From: Rutidosis leptorrhynchoides
Taxonomy: Eukaryota > Streptophyta > Magnoliopsida > Asterales > Asteraceae
NCBI RefSeq assembly: GCF_046630445.1
Contig: NC_092335.1
Span: 545,422,001 to 545,486,000, forward strand
Direction: 5' to 3'
Length of the DNA stretch: 64,000 nucleotides
Below are positions 37,059-50,500 of this stretch, in pieces (positions within the stretch are counted from its first letter, which is position 1; every line of letters starts with the position of its first letter). The notes beneath the pieces were generated by a model. That model was not told where the DNA came from and did not search any database. It worked only from the letters and a program-made list of their open reading frames with translations. The position numbers and the translations under genes were made by a program.

Positions 37059-37396
37059 TGAAATACCCGACAGAGAAATCAAGATGGATTATCGTATTAA
37101 TTTGAAGAGAATCATAATCTCCTTAATCACCGAAGCATCAAATCCAACATAGATTACAAAGATTTTCTTTAAATTCGGAGATCAATTGTGATGACGTCAA
37201 AATATATGACGAATCACTATAATCTTATTTTCTTCATTTACGATAACTTCCCTCATACGCTTTGAGTAATCGAATTATTTTATCCATACTTCTTAGACAT
37301 GATAAAACTTCATAATCGTCATAATAACATTCTCATTGTTAGCCATAACGACCTCTATCAAATTTCGGGGACGAAATTTCTTTAACGGGTATGTAC

Positions 37397-38401
37397 TGTG
37401 ACGACCCGGAAATTTTCGACTAAATTTAAACATTATCTTTATATTATTCTGACACGATAAGCAATGTTTGTTAAGTTAAATCTCAAGGATTTTAAACTAT
37501 GTTTATACATTCATTTAAACCTCGACCAAATTCCAATGATTCACGAACCATTAAATGAACATATATGAATATGTATGTATATGTGTATATGTTATAAATT
37601 GAAAATGTCAACAAAGTATTTAAAAGTATAATGCTTTATATGAATGTATTTGTTTCAATATGATTATCGACGAAATTAAAAAAAATATATATTAAATGAT
37701 TGAATTATCAGAAACATTGAATTATGATTACAAGTCTCTGTTGAGAGGTCCACTATGATTTGAGAAATCTATTCCTCTTAACGATATTCGGAATAATTTG
37801 TAAAGCAATTTATAAATAAAAATAAAAAGTGTCATTTACGAAAGTTAGACAAAAGCTATTGGAGAATTGGTTTCCATAATATTCTATTAATCTATTTTCA
37901 AACGTACAAAAACATTTTCAGTTTAAAAAGAACTTTATTATTAAAACGTATATAACTTTTATAAATATCTAGAATCACTTTTGACAACTCATTACTTAAC
38001 CAGTATAATAAATATAACGATATTTATATTTTATTTCATTAAATATATATAACAATTTAAATTAATATTATATATATTTATACGTGTATTATACATACAT
38101 AGTTTTTATACTTTTACTATACTTTAAGTATACCTTTACTTTACTTTTACTTTTACTTTACTTTAACTTTAATAATTCACTTTAATAATTCATGCTTTAA
38201 TAATTCATACTTTAATAATTCACTTTAATAATTCATATTTTAATAATTCATTTTAATAATTCATACTTTAATAATTCACTTTAATAATTTATACTTTAAT
38301 AATTCACTTTAATAATTCAAAAATCTATTATAAATAGAATTCAATAAGTTTCATTATTTCATAGAAACTTGAAAATATATTTCTCTAAACTCTCTCAATC
38401 G

Positions 38402-38474
<73 letters not shown>

Positions 38475-39551
38475 CTCTATATTATTTCAAGATATTATTA
38501 GTATACATAAAATATTACGACGGAGTGATGTCCGAGTGATTTCAAAATAGTTTTTTTGAATGAGTCGAAGCTAAGGAAATTATGGGTTATAGCTATGGAG
38601 GTGATGGGTATGGTTCATGGGTATGCTCGTGAGGTCAATCTAGTGTTTATCATCTCCGTTGCGTCTACGTACTTTCCTGCAATATTGAATCTCAATATTG
38701 ATATGTTCGTGAATCCGAGGCCAACCTTGCACTTGTTAAATGATGTTATATGTATTTTTACTACGAAATACAGTATTGTGAGTTTCATTTGCTCCCTTTT
38801 ATATATATTTTTGGGACTGAGAATACATGCGCTGTTTTTATAAATGTTTTACGAATTAGACACAAGTACTAAAACTAATTCTACGTGGGTTTAAACCAGA
38901 AATATACCCTTAGCTTGGTAACATTAAACTACTTGTCTATGTACGGTAGGCGCGAATCCTAAAGATAGATCTATTGGGCCTGACAAACCCCATCCTGACT
39001 ATGGGATGCTTTAGTACTTCGAGGTTATTTTAAACACACCTGATCTGGTGTACTTCAGAGGGTAAAACATGAACGTTAAGGCTTGTTACCGGGTGCCTAC
39101 AACTTATAGAATACTTTTACACACTTGCGAGTGTACATATATTTATAAACAGAAATCTTGTGGTCTATTAATATATTGAAATGATTGTTATGATAAACCT
39201 ATGAACTCACCAACCTTTTGGTTGACACTTTAAAGCATGTTTATTCTCAGGTATTAAAGAAATCTTCCGCTGTGCATTAGCTCATTTTAAGGATATTACT
39301 TGGAGTCATTCATGGCATATTTTGAAAGACGTTGCATTCGAGTCATTGAGTTCGTCAAGATTATTATTATGTCAATTATAGTTGGATGTATTATGAAATG
39401 GTGTGCATTCCGTCAACTTTCGTTGTAAAGAAAGTTTGTCTTTTAAAAACGAATGCAATGTTTGTAAAATGTATCATATAGAGGTCAAAATACCTCGCGA
39501 TGTAATCAACTATTGTGAATCGTTTATAATATATATGAACGGGTCCTTTCA
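37397..39551 (+). repeat. LARD-C 3' LTR, 2155 bp
   Basis: Near-identical to 31699-33930. Differences are mostly single transitions and repeat-unit numbers. It follows TTTAACGGGTATGTAC (tract region, one change from the others). Confidence 0.94.
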
Positions 39552-41090
39552 CCGGGATTCTTCTAAATCTGACCACCGGCACAAAAAGAGGGTAAAACTC
39601 TAAAGATTACTACTTGGGCTGAACTTTTCGAATTAGTTTTGAAAAATTAACTTCTTAAGAAATCCATAGCAATTTGATTCACTTTAAACGGATTTGTAAT
39701 GAATATTTGACGAGCAAAACAAAATCTACTAAAATTAACTTTATATGGACGAAATTTATCTTATAAAAACTATATTAACCATATTCTTGCTAACTTTTTC
39801 TATATCCTATATATATTTGGACATGTTATCATTAGTATAACAAAATATTATAATCTTGGTTGATTCCGAGATTGTATATATATAATAATCTTGGTACGTT
39901 CCATGACAATACGTATACAATACGTTTTGATAAATCCTAAGTCAAAACATCTCTGGATTGATGCAAGACAATATGTACACAGTACGCTGTGGGGTAATTC
40001 TAAGATTATATATATATATATATATACTGATTATTGGACTGTCGGACTTTTCAGACTATTTTGGACTACTAACAAAGGACTACTAACAATGGACTACTAA
40101 CATAAAATGCTAAAAATTATTATATAAGTATTCTATGAACTTACTATATTAATTTTGTTCACATGTATTATTATCTGAATCGTTATTATTGATATAGGTT
40201 TGTGAATCCAAGAACGTTGGCTATATTTTAATAAGTTGAAAACTTGTTAAAACTATACTTTTACGACAGTGAGTATATAGTCCCATTTTTAAACTCTTCA
40301 AATATTTTGGGATGAGAATACATGCATCTTTTGTTTTTTGAAATAGACACAAGTACTTAAATATATATTCTATGTTGAGTTGTACCTTTGTATATATCCC
40401 TAATAGTCTGGTAACTATTTGTTACATGTGGTTAACATGTAAGCGCGAATCCTATTGATAGATATATTGGGTTTGACAACCCTACTCGGGCTAGTTAGCA
40501 CTAGTTCATAATGGGTGTTTAGTACTTCATTTTGCTACACTTGGTACGGTGTAGAGATAACTTTGAAAAGGGAATATGCACGGAAAACATCTGTTAAGTA
40601 TAGTTACTGGGCGCTCAACAATATATAGAATATCTTTTGCAGAAACGTTTATAACATGAAATCTTGTGGTCTATTATTATATCTTATGCTGGCTTTAAAA
40701 CCTATATCTCACCAACCTTTGTGTTGACAGTTTAAGCATGTTTATTCTCAGGTCTTTAAAAGTCTTCCGCTTATTGCTTGCTCATGGTGTTTCATGGCGT
40801 CGTTCATGCTTGTGTTTAAAGAAAGTTACATTCTAATAAACATTATCTTTGTCATGTAATATATTTGGCTATTATGCCCACGTTGTAATATTCCAAAACT
40901 TATGTATTCGGGGATCATTTCTCAAATGATCGCCCACATGTTTAAAACTTTCATTTATATATGAAAGGTTTGGTCGTTAGGAAATAAGAATGCAATATTT
41001 TATAAAATACATCATATAGAGGTTAAATACCTTGCTATTGAGATCAATGAATAACGTACCTCGTTATAGTAATATGGACGGGTCTTTTCA
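39552..41090 (+). repeat. LARD-B 3' LTR, right part
   Basis: Resumes after LARD-C with CCGGGATTC and ends GGGTCTTTTCA at 41090, the typical 3' LTR end of this family. The next base begins Helitron sequence. Conserved LTR blocks such as AATCTTGTGGTCTATT and CACCAACCTTTG are visible. Confidence 0.85.
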
Positions 41091-43986
41091 TATAGTCTGT
41101 GTTTCTTGTGGAGGATATCTTCTGCTAAAGCCTCCCAGTTCGCTTCCCAGAGGTTGAGTGGTTTAGTAACATTGCAAAAAAGTAAAATTGTGACAAAAAA
41201 ATCCCGCAGCTGTGCACCAGATGTCCATAATCTAGCCTCAGTTATGGCTTCTGTCCACTCTCTATCATCATTGATCAACCCAAATGCGAAACACGCATCT
41301 TTAAATGTGGGGTGTAAAGTTCCGTCGACTGTACGTATTTATTCATATGTTTGCGGGCCTTTCACTTTATTTAACAACAACCTGAGATAGTAATGTTCGC
41401 CCGATGCTGGGTGTGAGTAGACGATGCGTCCAATGCTACTTCTCTGTTTTTGTCGTGTCCATGTTCTTACGTCTTGATGCCAAACATAATGCTTAGGGAT
41501 TTATGCATAAGTTAGGCTTCGAGCAGCGGGGTCTCATTTGTTAAGTTCAAACCACTCGGTGAACATGGTTTCTTTGATACTCTCCCTATGCAACAGTGCA
41601 GGGAGATTCTGTAAATCACGTAATGTGATTGTATGGTGATTTGGTAGATGATATGATAGCTTTATGACAGATGGTTTAGAGAAGTGAATGTCGAATGAAA
41701 ACATTCTCCAAACAACTTCATACGTAGATAGATACCGACAGTCCAAATAATTTTTGATTTCATCAACTTCAGTAACCATTTCTGCAGCGGAGCCGTTAAC
41801 CGGGGCAAGATTTTCTTGAATCACTATAGTTTCTCGATCAGGCCCTTTGTTTAAGTATTTAAATAAGTACTTAATGGCCCGAGATCGATTACACCACTCC
41901 ACATTTATATGTGCATTGTATTTGAGAAGGAGATACCTATTGTAAGGCACAACAAAACTGTTGTCAAGTGTGCCCTTTCCTTTACTGACTTTTATTCCAT
42001 TGTTTCGCCGATGATAGTTTGCATATCCATCTTCATCTATTGTTGTTTCTGCGTTATAGGGTTTCGGAAAATGCTTAGAGCACTTTTTATCAATAATGCA
42101 ATGTGCGTCCAGGATATTCCCACCGCACGAGCCATGTAGCATGTATTCAGTAACATCTTTGTAGGCAGCTGGATCCTGTGTTTTAGATGGTATTTCAGCG
42201 GAGATGATATCATCGATCTCTTCCGGGGTCTTACATTTATAGTCCGGTGTAAGCCAAAATAACATATGTACATGTGGCAAGCCGCGCTTTTGAAATTCAA
42301 TTATATAGATGCCTGCAAAATAAGGTGAATAATGGTTAGTTTACGGGTGTGAAATGCAACACCTGTATTGTAACGTGCTTCAATTAGTTAAGTAGTAACG
42401 TGACAAATTAACATTAAAAATGGTGGTGGCTACAGTGCCCGGACAGTCACTATTTAGACGGAGTTACTATATACACACTTTTCAGTTAGTGAATAAAGGG
42501 ACGGCGTCTAAAGTAAAAGAAGTTATGACTAAGAAATAAGATGAATAAAACTACTGTTGCGTGTTTCTAAAAGACGTAGGATGTAATACATGCTTCACAT
42601 GTGCCAAAGACGTGAGCTTTCATGATATCAGCCATCATGGCATCTAGCTTTTGTTTGAACAATCTTGCAACAATTTTCGGCCTATCTGTTGCCCGATGAC
42701 CTTCAATATAAGAAAGCATCCCTTCAATTTCGGGCCATTTGGGGTTTGACGTGAAGCTGATGAACAAATTAGGATTATCAGATTCTCGGCATAGACCCAT
42801 TGCATCCTGGTAGCTCTGCACCATATAGCGTGGGCGGCCTGTATGCTAGGATGGGAGAATTATCCGCTTTCTAATTGCGGTAGCTCTGGTGTTGCCTCGG
42901 GTGACAGCGTCACACACGTTATTGTATAGATCGATGTAGAGCTCATTCTAGTGATTCCTTAGCCACTTAAGTCTCTGTTCTTCTACGGCTTTGTAAGCGT
43001 CCACTAAATATTGTTGGAATAACCTTCCGCCTCTAAGTATAGTTGTGCCTTCATTTTCACGTTGTTGAATCCGATAACAATAGAATTCTCGCATGGTGAC
43101 ATAACCTCTGTTAAATTTTCCTTCTACCACTATTACTATGATATGGTATTTCTTGGTGATATCCCGTTTCTCCGTAGGGAAATAGTAGAGGATATTGCAA
43201 CGCCATGTATAGTTGGTGAAGTTCTGAGATTCTCTTCGGGGGCGAATTTTTTTTTTTGGACAATAATATCCCGAGCAGTTGTGCACTGGCCAAAGTCACT
43301 CATTATCAATGCTGCGACCTCAGCCACATTAGGGGCATTATACTGGCATGTATTTGTGGCCTTAGCAATCAAACGCAGCTCAAAGTTTGAAGTCGTGTTG
43401 TTAGTAGCCCAATCTCGGGCCATGCGAAAGGCCTGTGCGACTGAATTCATTTAACATATTAATGAGATTGTTGGTGATGTTTTCATCTAAGGGCTGACTT
43501 GATGCAGTCCCCATGAAAGCAGACATACAGTTTCTGGCTTCATTATGTGTGTCGTAAAAGTATAGTTGTGCATACCTTGGAGGGGCCCCTTCCTCTGGTA
43601 ATAGCGACCCAATTTTATGGTATGTTTGGCCACTAATCCAAAATGTATAAGATCCGCGGCCACGGTGAATCGAGTGGTCAATTCTATCCCCGAAATATGT
43701 GAATGAAAACATACTGTTGTAGACCCTGATCTGTTCTCTGAATCTGGCCGTTGAGTGGTCACTATAGTTGAGCAATGTTTTCAAGACCAGAGGAGGGTCT
43801 TTAAGCTTTGGTATAAGAACTTTTCCATTCTGGCAACAGAGGGAGAAGGTTGGTTTGGTGGTTTTTTTTTTTTTGGTTTGTTACTTCTTTCCTCATACCA
43901 CATTGTTGAATGGCAAAACATGCACGTGTAGGAAGGGGATCCGTGGTTATGGTAAGATACGGGTGAACCTGAAAAAGTAGGTAATA
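41091..43986 (-). pseudogene. Helitron replication-initiator/helicase gene, 5' part, truncated and decayed
   Basis: Minus-strand pieces in order. First a Cys-rich start YTCMFCHSTMWYEE and CCQNGKVLIPKLKDPP (43985-43800). Then FREQIRVYNSMFSFTYFGDR, RIGSLLPEEGAPPRYAQLYF, the region around NPNLFISFTSNPKWPEI, and an HUH-type Rep motif GLPHVHMLFWL near 42265. Next come the tyrosine motif KYLFKYLNKGPDR near 41850 and the start of the helicase linker up to ALAEDILHKKHRLY. A likely intron lies at about 42317-42598 (GT-AG, frames rejoin as CIYIIEFQKRGLPH). Stops and frameshifts occur, for example FELNK*DPAARS. The 3' half is cut off by LARD-B at 41091. Rep nicks and joins single strands in rolling-circle transposition. 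Confidence 0.9.
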
Positions 43987-45848
43987 TAGTTAGTATCTAT
44001 CTATGGCTAGATGTATATGGAATATTCACAATATTAGTGGTTGACCGGCGGTTCAAAAGGTCAACAAACAACCTGAAGAATTCGAGGCCTTTTTTGTAAT
44101 GGTCCTTCTAGGCTGCTGCAAACTTGCCCGACTCATACCTGTGTATATTAAAATAACCTCAGAAAAAGTGGGAGTGAACCTTGACGAATAGATACCGCTT
44201 AAGATGGGATAAACTTGTTGTGGTGCTCGGTTGCCTTTGACCATCTGATGTGTTAACTGGGCCTCCTGAAATACGTAACTTGTGAGATGTGTTGATAATG
44301 AACATAGCTAACAAATGCACACAGGTGTACATAAAGAGTTAGTGAAAACTTGAAACTATGAGTTTGGTAAAGAAAATTGCTATGCACTTACTGAAATTTG
44401 ACCCCATAACGGGTCCTACGAATTTCAGGCCAATAAACTGCTGTAGCTAACCATAGATTGGTGTGGTGATTGATTCTATCTTTATTGATTGGAGCAGCGG
44501 TTCTGGAAACAGTACGAACTCTTCTTCTGCACTTGCCTCCCCTACAGAAAAAGGGATATGGTTAGAAAGGTTTCGGTATTAATACCAAAACAGATCTAAC
44601 ATAAGCTACTTTTTTAATTAGTTTGAAATTACCTCCTTTCAGCTCCCAAGTGTCAGTTAACTTGAGAGCACATAATGTTTGTGTTTTCCCAAATGGGGTT
44701 GTTGTTTTTGAGGAGCAAATTGATAGACCATTATTTGTGTTGCTCGATATTGCCAAATTTAGCCATGGTCCTGTGAATTAGACGGGAGAAAGGGTCACAT
44801 GTATATTTATAACACAAATAATTTGCTGCAACATCAGAGTGGTGTATAACAGGCCTGGCCAATTGTCTCGGTGGGTGAATGTATTTGCAGTTGCTGCCAT
44901 TTGAGATGTTTGAATATGATGGTGGAGAAAATAGGTTCATATAGAGATGTAAATGAATGTATGTAGAGGCTTTTCCCATTCCTAAGTCATTTCATTTTTC
45001 TGCAAACATTGAATAGTAATTGGGTTAGGCATAAAGTCATAATAATTACCATGCAGAGAATGATTGGTCTCTCCACATCCATGTAGGTTAATTGTCTCCC
45101 AACCTGTTAGGGGACATTAAAGTGAATATGATGTTAATAACACAGCCATCTAATCTGGTGAAATATATTATTAATATATTAAAAAACAGTTTACCAATGA
45201 AGATGGGCTGCATGACATAAGACATCGCAGGCGTAAATGAACAGGTCAATTATATAGGTAGTGTTTGATACTGGAACTAATAATGGGCCAGCATCTAACG
45301 GTAAACTTGAGTGATGATACCTGGAACATGGCCATCAACTACGGGAAGTGTTTGAAGGGGCAAAACTGAAGCCTGCTTCCTTGTAAGTCAAAATGGGGCA
45401 GCAGTGGTTTCTACCACACCTCACCAATGGGTGCACACTAACAGGGAAAACTTATTGTTTCCGCCTTATACCGCACAACACAAGAATATTAAACCGACTT
45501 AGAACCAACATACGAAAACTGTACCTGTATATCGGTTGTGAGGAGAAGGTCAAATTTTCAAACGAAAGGGTCTAATATTTGTTGGTTGGTCAACCAATCA
45601 GGTGAGTTGTATAACACAGATTAACAACCATGGTAGAATGAGATTTAATTAAAGTGAGTGCAAACAACGCGATATCACAAAAACCATAACTTTATTAAAA
45701 ATCCAAAAACCATAAACCTTAAGTTTTTAGCCCATAGCATAAGGCGAAACAGGAAAACCAACAAAACAAAAAGTGTTCGTTTAAAATGACAAATAACATA
45801 AGGATAACTCAGTAGGTGGAGCTATTTATTTAAATACGCAGATCCTTT
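43987..45848. other. Region between the RPA-like gene and the Helitron Rep gene, no clear gene
   Basis: Minus-strand ORFs of 60-80 codons occur (44053-44244, 44562-44756, 44731-44979) but show no recognisable domain. Some may be upstream exons or introns of the Rep gene. A pyrimidine-rich stretch just before 43985 could be a splice acceptor. Otherwise I see nothing specific. Confidence 0.4.
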
Positions 45849-48552
45849 TCATGCGTTGCTCAGTCCAGCCCTATCCATCTCGTTAACTGCAACAGCAGGC
45901 GTGTCATCTTTCGAATCAGAGGTTGTAACAATAAACCTGCAGTGTATGACAATGATTTATATCAGAATGGAAGTCGGCCGGGTAAACATTAAGTTATATG
46001 CACATGAATAAACGTAAGTGCATGTATCAAATGTTGAGCCAACTTAGAACTTACTTGCGAGGTTAGGCCGTTCCAATTCCTTTGCAGGAGTAGGATTTCA
46101 GTTGATCTCTTAACCCCTTTTGGAGTTGTAGCTGACGGAATAGTTGAGGCAGCACCTGCTTTAGCAGCTGGAGAAAACGTACCTGGATCCATATTCTCGG
46201 ACAGCAACGGTACGGAGTCTTTTTCGTCTGAGTAAACTTTTATGCAATTAAAACTTTCATATGTTCCATGTTCATAGTAAGAGTTGATCTTCAAAAGCAG
46301 CACTTGGGTTGTATTAAGCAGATTGGCAAGTGGATTAGGTAAAATGGTGGTGCAGGTTGCCTGTAAGTATGTGTGCACGCAGAAATGTTATTAAATGACA
46401 CACACATGTTATGTGTTCCTGTTGCTATGTTATTAACTGACAAATGGATGATATGCCCGAAAAAATGTTACCGAATCTTGTGCATCCAACATGGATTGAG
46501 CGGTTGTCCCAGCCAACTGCTCAGCTATTTCATTAAACATGACCACAACAGTTTCAGCGGTCGAATCCCTGGCATCAAACTGAATGCGGAACCTGCGAGC
46601 CGGTTAGTGGACCAGGTGTTAGGCAGTGTACTATGTTAACAAAAACAGCCTTTAATTTCATAGTATGACAGCTATAATGCAAAAATGGACAGTAACAACC
46701 TTGTAAGTGGCTCAGGCACCTTTTTGTCACACGATTCACACCAAAAGCCCCAGTTTTGTCTCGAAATGCTCTTCTTGGCCTTGAAAATACTACATCTATT
46801 GTAATACCAGCCGTTTTTCATTCGTACGTTGGTGAGTTCCACAGTGCACTTGAACACATCGGCCTAATAGTTTTCGCAGTAAGTGGGTTTTCCATAAATT
46901 ATACATTATTAGGAGTTGTCCATACATACCACATAGCTAATGTACATATACTTACAACATTGTTTTTGCCTATGCGGGCCAGTGCCAGGAGGTCAGCGAT
47001 GGAACCTTCTTTTGGCTCCGGAGTTGCCGTTGAAGAGCCAATTCTCCCATGTCATCAGCAAATTCCATGTCGCTGCAATGCAAGGAATCATGACTTGTGA
47101 GGAGGCTGCAAGATGCACCATTTACTTTATAAGACCGAATGGCAAGGAAACACAAACCTAATTTTCTTGATAAAATCATCCAGAGTCGGTATCTGAGTGT
47201 CGTCAATTATCAAAGTGGCTGATGTGCTTGAGGGAGATGTCCCGCCTGCAGATGTAATGGGCCAACAGTTAGAAAAGTAGGGTGTGACAACGGGGACACA
47301 TAGGAGAAGAGTAATTAGGCATACCATAGTAGTCCCTTCTAATAGAAACTGACGATAAAATGATGCTATATTGCGCAGGAGCAGCGGGCTTCCTAGCAAG
47401 GAAAGAGTCGCCCAATTCCCCCACAGTGTGACCCGCACCCTCCGACGCCTTGAACGAAAACAAAAAAATAACCCTCGGTTAGAATAAAACAGTGGGGCAA
47501 ATCATGTGAGGAGAGTATTAGGAGTCAAAGTCAACAACCAACCTCTCATTCACCAGCTCAAATTCAAGTGTCGTGGAGCCGCCTTTTTGGGGAGTTACTG
47601 ACCCAAAATTTAGAACACACCCCACAATATAAATACGCAAAAAACAATTTACAGGTGTAGTTGACAACAGGTGTACCTATTAAGTATTTTCCACCATTTG
47701 GTTCCAAGTCTTCAAATGATATGCCGGTGTACGGGTGACCGACAAACCCTTCATGCTCATCACTTGATATTTTCTTGAGGAAGGTAGAGCCCTGCAACTG
47801 AATAAGTACCTTGTTATCCCTCAGCAGGCGGTAGTCGTCCTTATTGGGGATCACCTCGAATTTGTTGAGCAAGTAAACTGATCCTTCTTTTAACCTTGAG
47901 ATAAAATAGTGAGCTACAGTGTTCCTGGCAGTTAGCTGAATCACATTACCCTGAAAAAGAGGTCAAACATGTTATCATTGTACATAGATTCTTTATATAT
48001 ATGTTTGTCTAGTCATATGTGTACCTAAACATATACAAACACTCATATGTGTATCTAAACATATACAAACACACAACACATTCACTCTAATGTAAATTTT
48101 TTGAAATTCTTTTTATATATGCAACCCTACCTACATGAATACAGAGACATACACAAACACCAGACCACATATATAGATATACGCAGAATATGTAAACTAT
48201 GTTTACACATATTAATCGTAGTATAAATATGACCAAAGTGTTGTTAATAAACATAAATAGGAATAGAGAAGACATATATGTATATAAATGGTTGTAGGCA
48301 CACAAACACATAGTTATATGTGCCCAAATAAGCCTTTAACAGCAGATTTTGAACTTCCATTGATTTATCCATGTTCTATATCAATATATTGAAACAAAAT
48401 ATGTATATAAATGGTTGTAGGCACACAAACACATATTTATATGTACCCAAATAAGCCTTTAACAGTAGATTTTGAACTTCCATTCATTTATCCATCTTCT
48501 ATATCAATATATTGAAACAGAAGGTTACATTTATATACACATATATAAACAC

Positions 48553-48630
<78 letters not shown>

Positions 48631-48935
48631 AATTCTAAACAACATAAATGGATACAATGAGGCATGTATATGAAGAACATGTACACAAATAAACTTTATA
48701 TCTGTAAACATGGTTTGTTGTTTGAAAATAACAACTAATACATATATAACTATCAAACCTGCTCATTCGAAGCAATGAAGTCAGTACTAAGGTATTTCCC
48801 ATATTTTGTATGCGTATCCCACGTGCGGCATATCATGATTCTTACCTCCGCCTCCTTACCAACCTGTAGCTCATGAAGGTATGAATAAGTTCTTTCGTTA
48901 GCTTGGACAGTGTGGTTTTGAGTTGCAAGTGCCAT
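45849..48935 (-). pseudogene. RPA70-like single-strand DNA-binding protein gene, ten exons, lightly damaged
   Basis: Exons inferred from frame and GT-AG sites: 48759-48935, 47677-47950, about 47543-47625, 47325-47448, 47158-47245, 46956-47043, 46700-46863, 46472-46592, 46055-46360, 45849-45936. The protein begins MALATQNHTVQANERTYSYL. It has a first OB fold with EVRIMICRTWDTHTKYG and GNVIQLTARNTVAHYF, then RVRVTLWG and LIIDDTQIPTLDDFI. A C-terminal OB fold follows with FKCTVELTNVRMKNGWYYN and a Cys pair WCESCDKK. This matches plant RPA1-like proteins with the DUF223 domain, often carried by Helitrons. Damage: intron 2 lacks a clear acceptor, a G run in exon 4 is one base short, and the frame from exon 9 to 10 does not join cleanly. 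It lies upstream of Rep on the same strand, which suggests it belongs to the Helitron. Confidence 0.75.
48547..48628. repeat. (CA)n then (AT)n microsatellite in intron 1 of the RPA-like gene
   Basis: A short CA run is followed by about 60 bp of AT. Upstream in the same intron are two imperfect copies of a block with AAATGGTTGTAGGCACACAA (48286 and 48409). Confidence 0.93.
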
Positions 48936-49856
48936 TGTAATATGTGTTCTTGGTAGTAATGCGTAATAACATGGGTGAGCCTACCAATTTATAGCCTTCT
49001 ACCATACATGTAGACTGCCATTCTGAGGGAATATTAAAGGGGTGACTAATCGAATTCCACAGATTAATTATAATAAGTTTTAAACAACAATTTAATGTAT
49101 ATTATCTGTATTTATTGTAAATTAATTATGCCAATTAATTAACAATTAACAAATCCATGAATTAAATGTCTTACGTGGAAAAATTGACACCGGATTTTGG
49201 AGTCGTCACCGACGGCTAGGAACAAATTGGGGAAATAGACGGCGAATGACCTATAATTGGAGAGAACTCGGGGGCAGACGATGCACCCCAACTCTTCTGG
49301 TGTCAATCAATGGAAGTTTCCTTCAATCTCCTCTGGTTAATCAGACATGCAGAGGAATTTTAGAGGTGTTGGTGGTGTTGTCGGCTATACAGGGTTGGAA
49401 GAGAAGGGATCCCTTTGAATTTTAGGGTCGTACACACATAAGTACTGTTAAATTAAAGATATCTAATATAGTAAAATAATAAAATTAAGAACTTTTATTA
49501 AATTATTAAATTAATATAGTCATTTTTGTATAAGGTAGGGTTAAAATGGTCATTGTATGTATTATTAAGAGTAACAATTAGGTGCAAAGGCCTCATTTAT
49601 GGAGATGGGAGTCAAGATTTATATGTATATATAGATAATATTAGAACTTTTAATGTTTGAATGATATTTTATTTTTAACTTAGAGATGTATATTTAAATA
49701 CGAAAATGCACATGGCTGGATTCAATCTCTTTAAATGTAGTCCTAACCACATATATTTAAAGTTGACTGGTGAATATACAGAGAAAAAAATTTAGTTGGT
49801 TATGCAATAAATGAATTATAGTACATGATTCTGAATCTAAATTTGTTAGATTAGAT
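48936..49856. other. Upstream flank of the RPA-like gene; possible Helitron 5' end
   Basis: No ORF of note. A GC-richer block at 49190-49440 may be leader or promoter sequence for the RPA-like gene. On the minus strand TCTATATATACATATAAATC starts at 49635, preceded by A. That fits the A/T insertion site and TC start of a Helitron 5' terminus, but the match is short and common in AT-rich DNA. Confidence 0.3.
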
Positions 49857-49868
49857 ACATATAGCAAT

Positions 49869-50488
49869 TTCATTAGCTTGCTTGTAACGATGTATTCCGG
49901 TAAGTGAGGTCCTTATCTGGAGACATATTCTGCCTTCTACTCATCCGTCTTTTTGTATATGGTGTGAAAAAAGTATCGAAACTACCGAGCATCTTCTTCT
50001 TCATTGCCCGTGGACCTTCAAATTTGGTCCGCTCTTTTTCTATGGTGGAATATTAATTGGGTTATTCCGGGTTCTTTGTTGCGTTTTTCGACCGATTGGT
50101 ACTATGGTATGGGCATCGAGGATAGGAAATTTTGGAGGCTCATCGGGCCGCTACTATTTGGGCCATTTGGTTAGCCCGCAACGATTTTATTTGCAATGGA
50201 AATTACTCATGTTGGTCCTCTATTGTTAGACAAATCAAGCTCAAAGTGTTCTGGCCACTACGTTCAAGCTTTATTATAGTCATCAATCTTATGTATGGGA
50301 TTCAAATCATGGACTCTTATGTCATTCGGTTTAAATCCCTTGTTGTAGGATTTTGTTTCCTTATGGTTCTGCTTTTTGTAACTCTGTGTAACTTGTGTAG
50401 TTTAATTTATCATTTTGATGGAAAAAAAACTACTTTATATTCAATAAAATTCTTCTTTCGCTGAAAAAATAAATAAATAAATAAATAA
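49869..50488 (+). mobile_element. 5'-truncated LINE (non-LTR retrotransposon) with target duplication
   Basis: Encodes, with frameshifts, the C-terminal zinc-binding region that follows reverse transcriptase in plant L1-type LINEs: CIWCEKSIETTEHLLLHC, then WRLIGPATIWAIWLARNDFI. It ends in an A-rich tail of AAAT repeats (50460-50488). The flanks carry the direct repeat ACATATAGCAAT at 49857-49868 and 50489-50500. Most of the element, including endonuclease and RT, is missing, as expected from incomplete target-primed reverse transcription. Confidence 0.9.
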
Positions 50489-50500
50489 ACATATAGCAAT

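Noticed and set aside
43062..43454. Plus-strand ORF of 130 codons
   Set aside because: Opposite strand of clear Helitron Rep sequence.
50132..50464. 110-codon ORF as an independent gene
   Set aside because: It is the end of the truncated LINE reading frame (IWAIWLARN motif) plus its 3' untranslated region.
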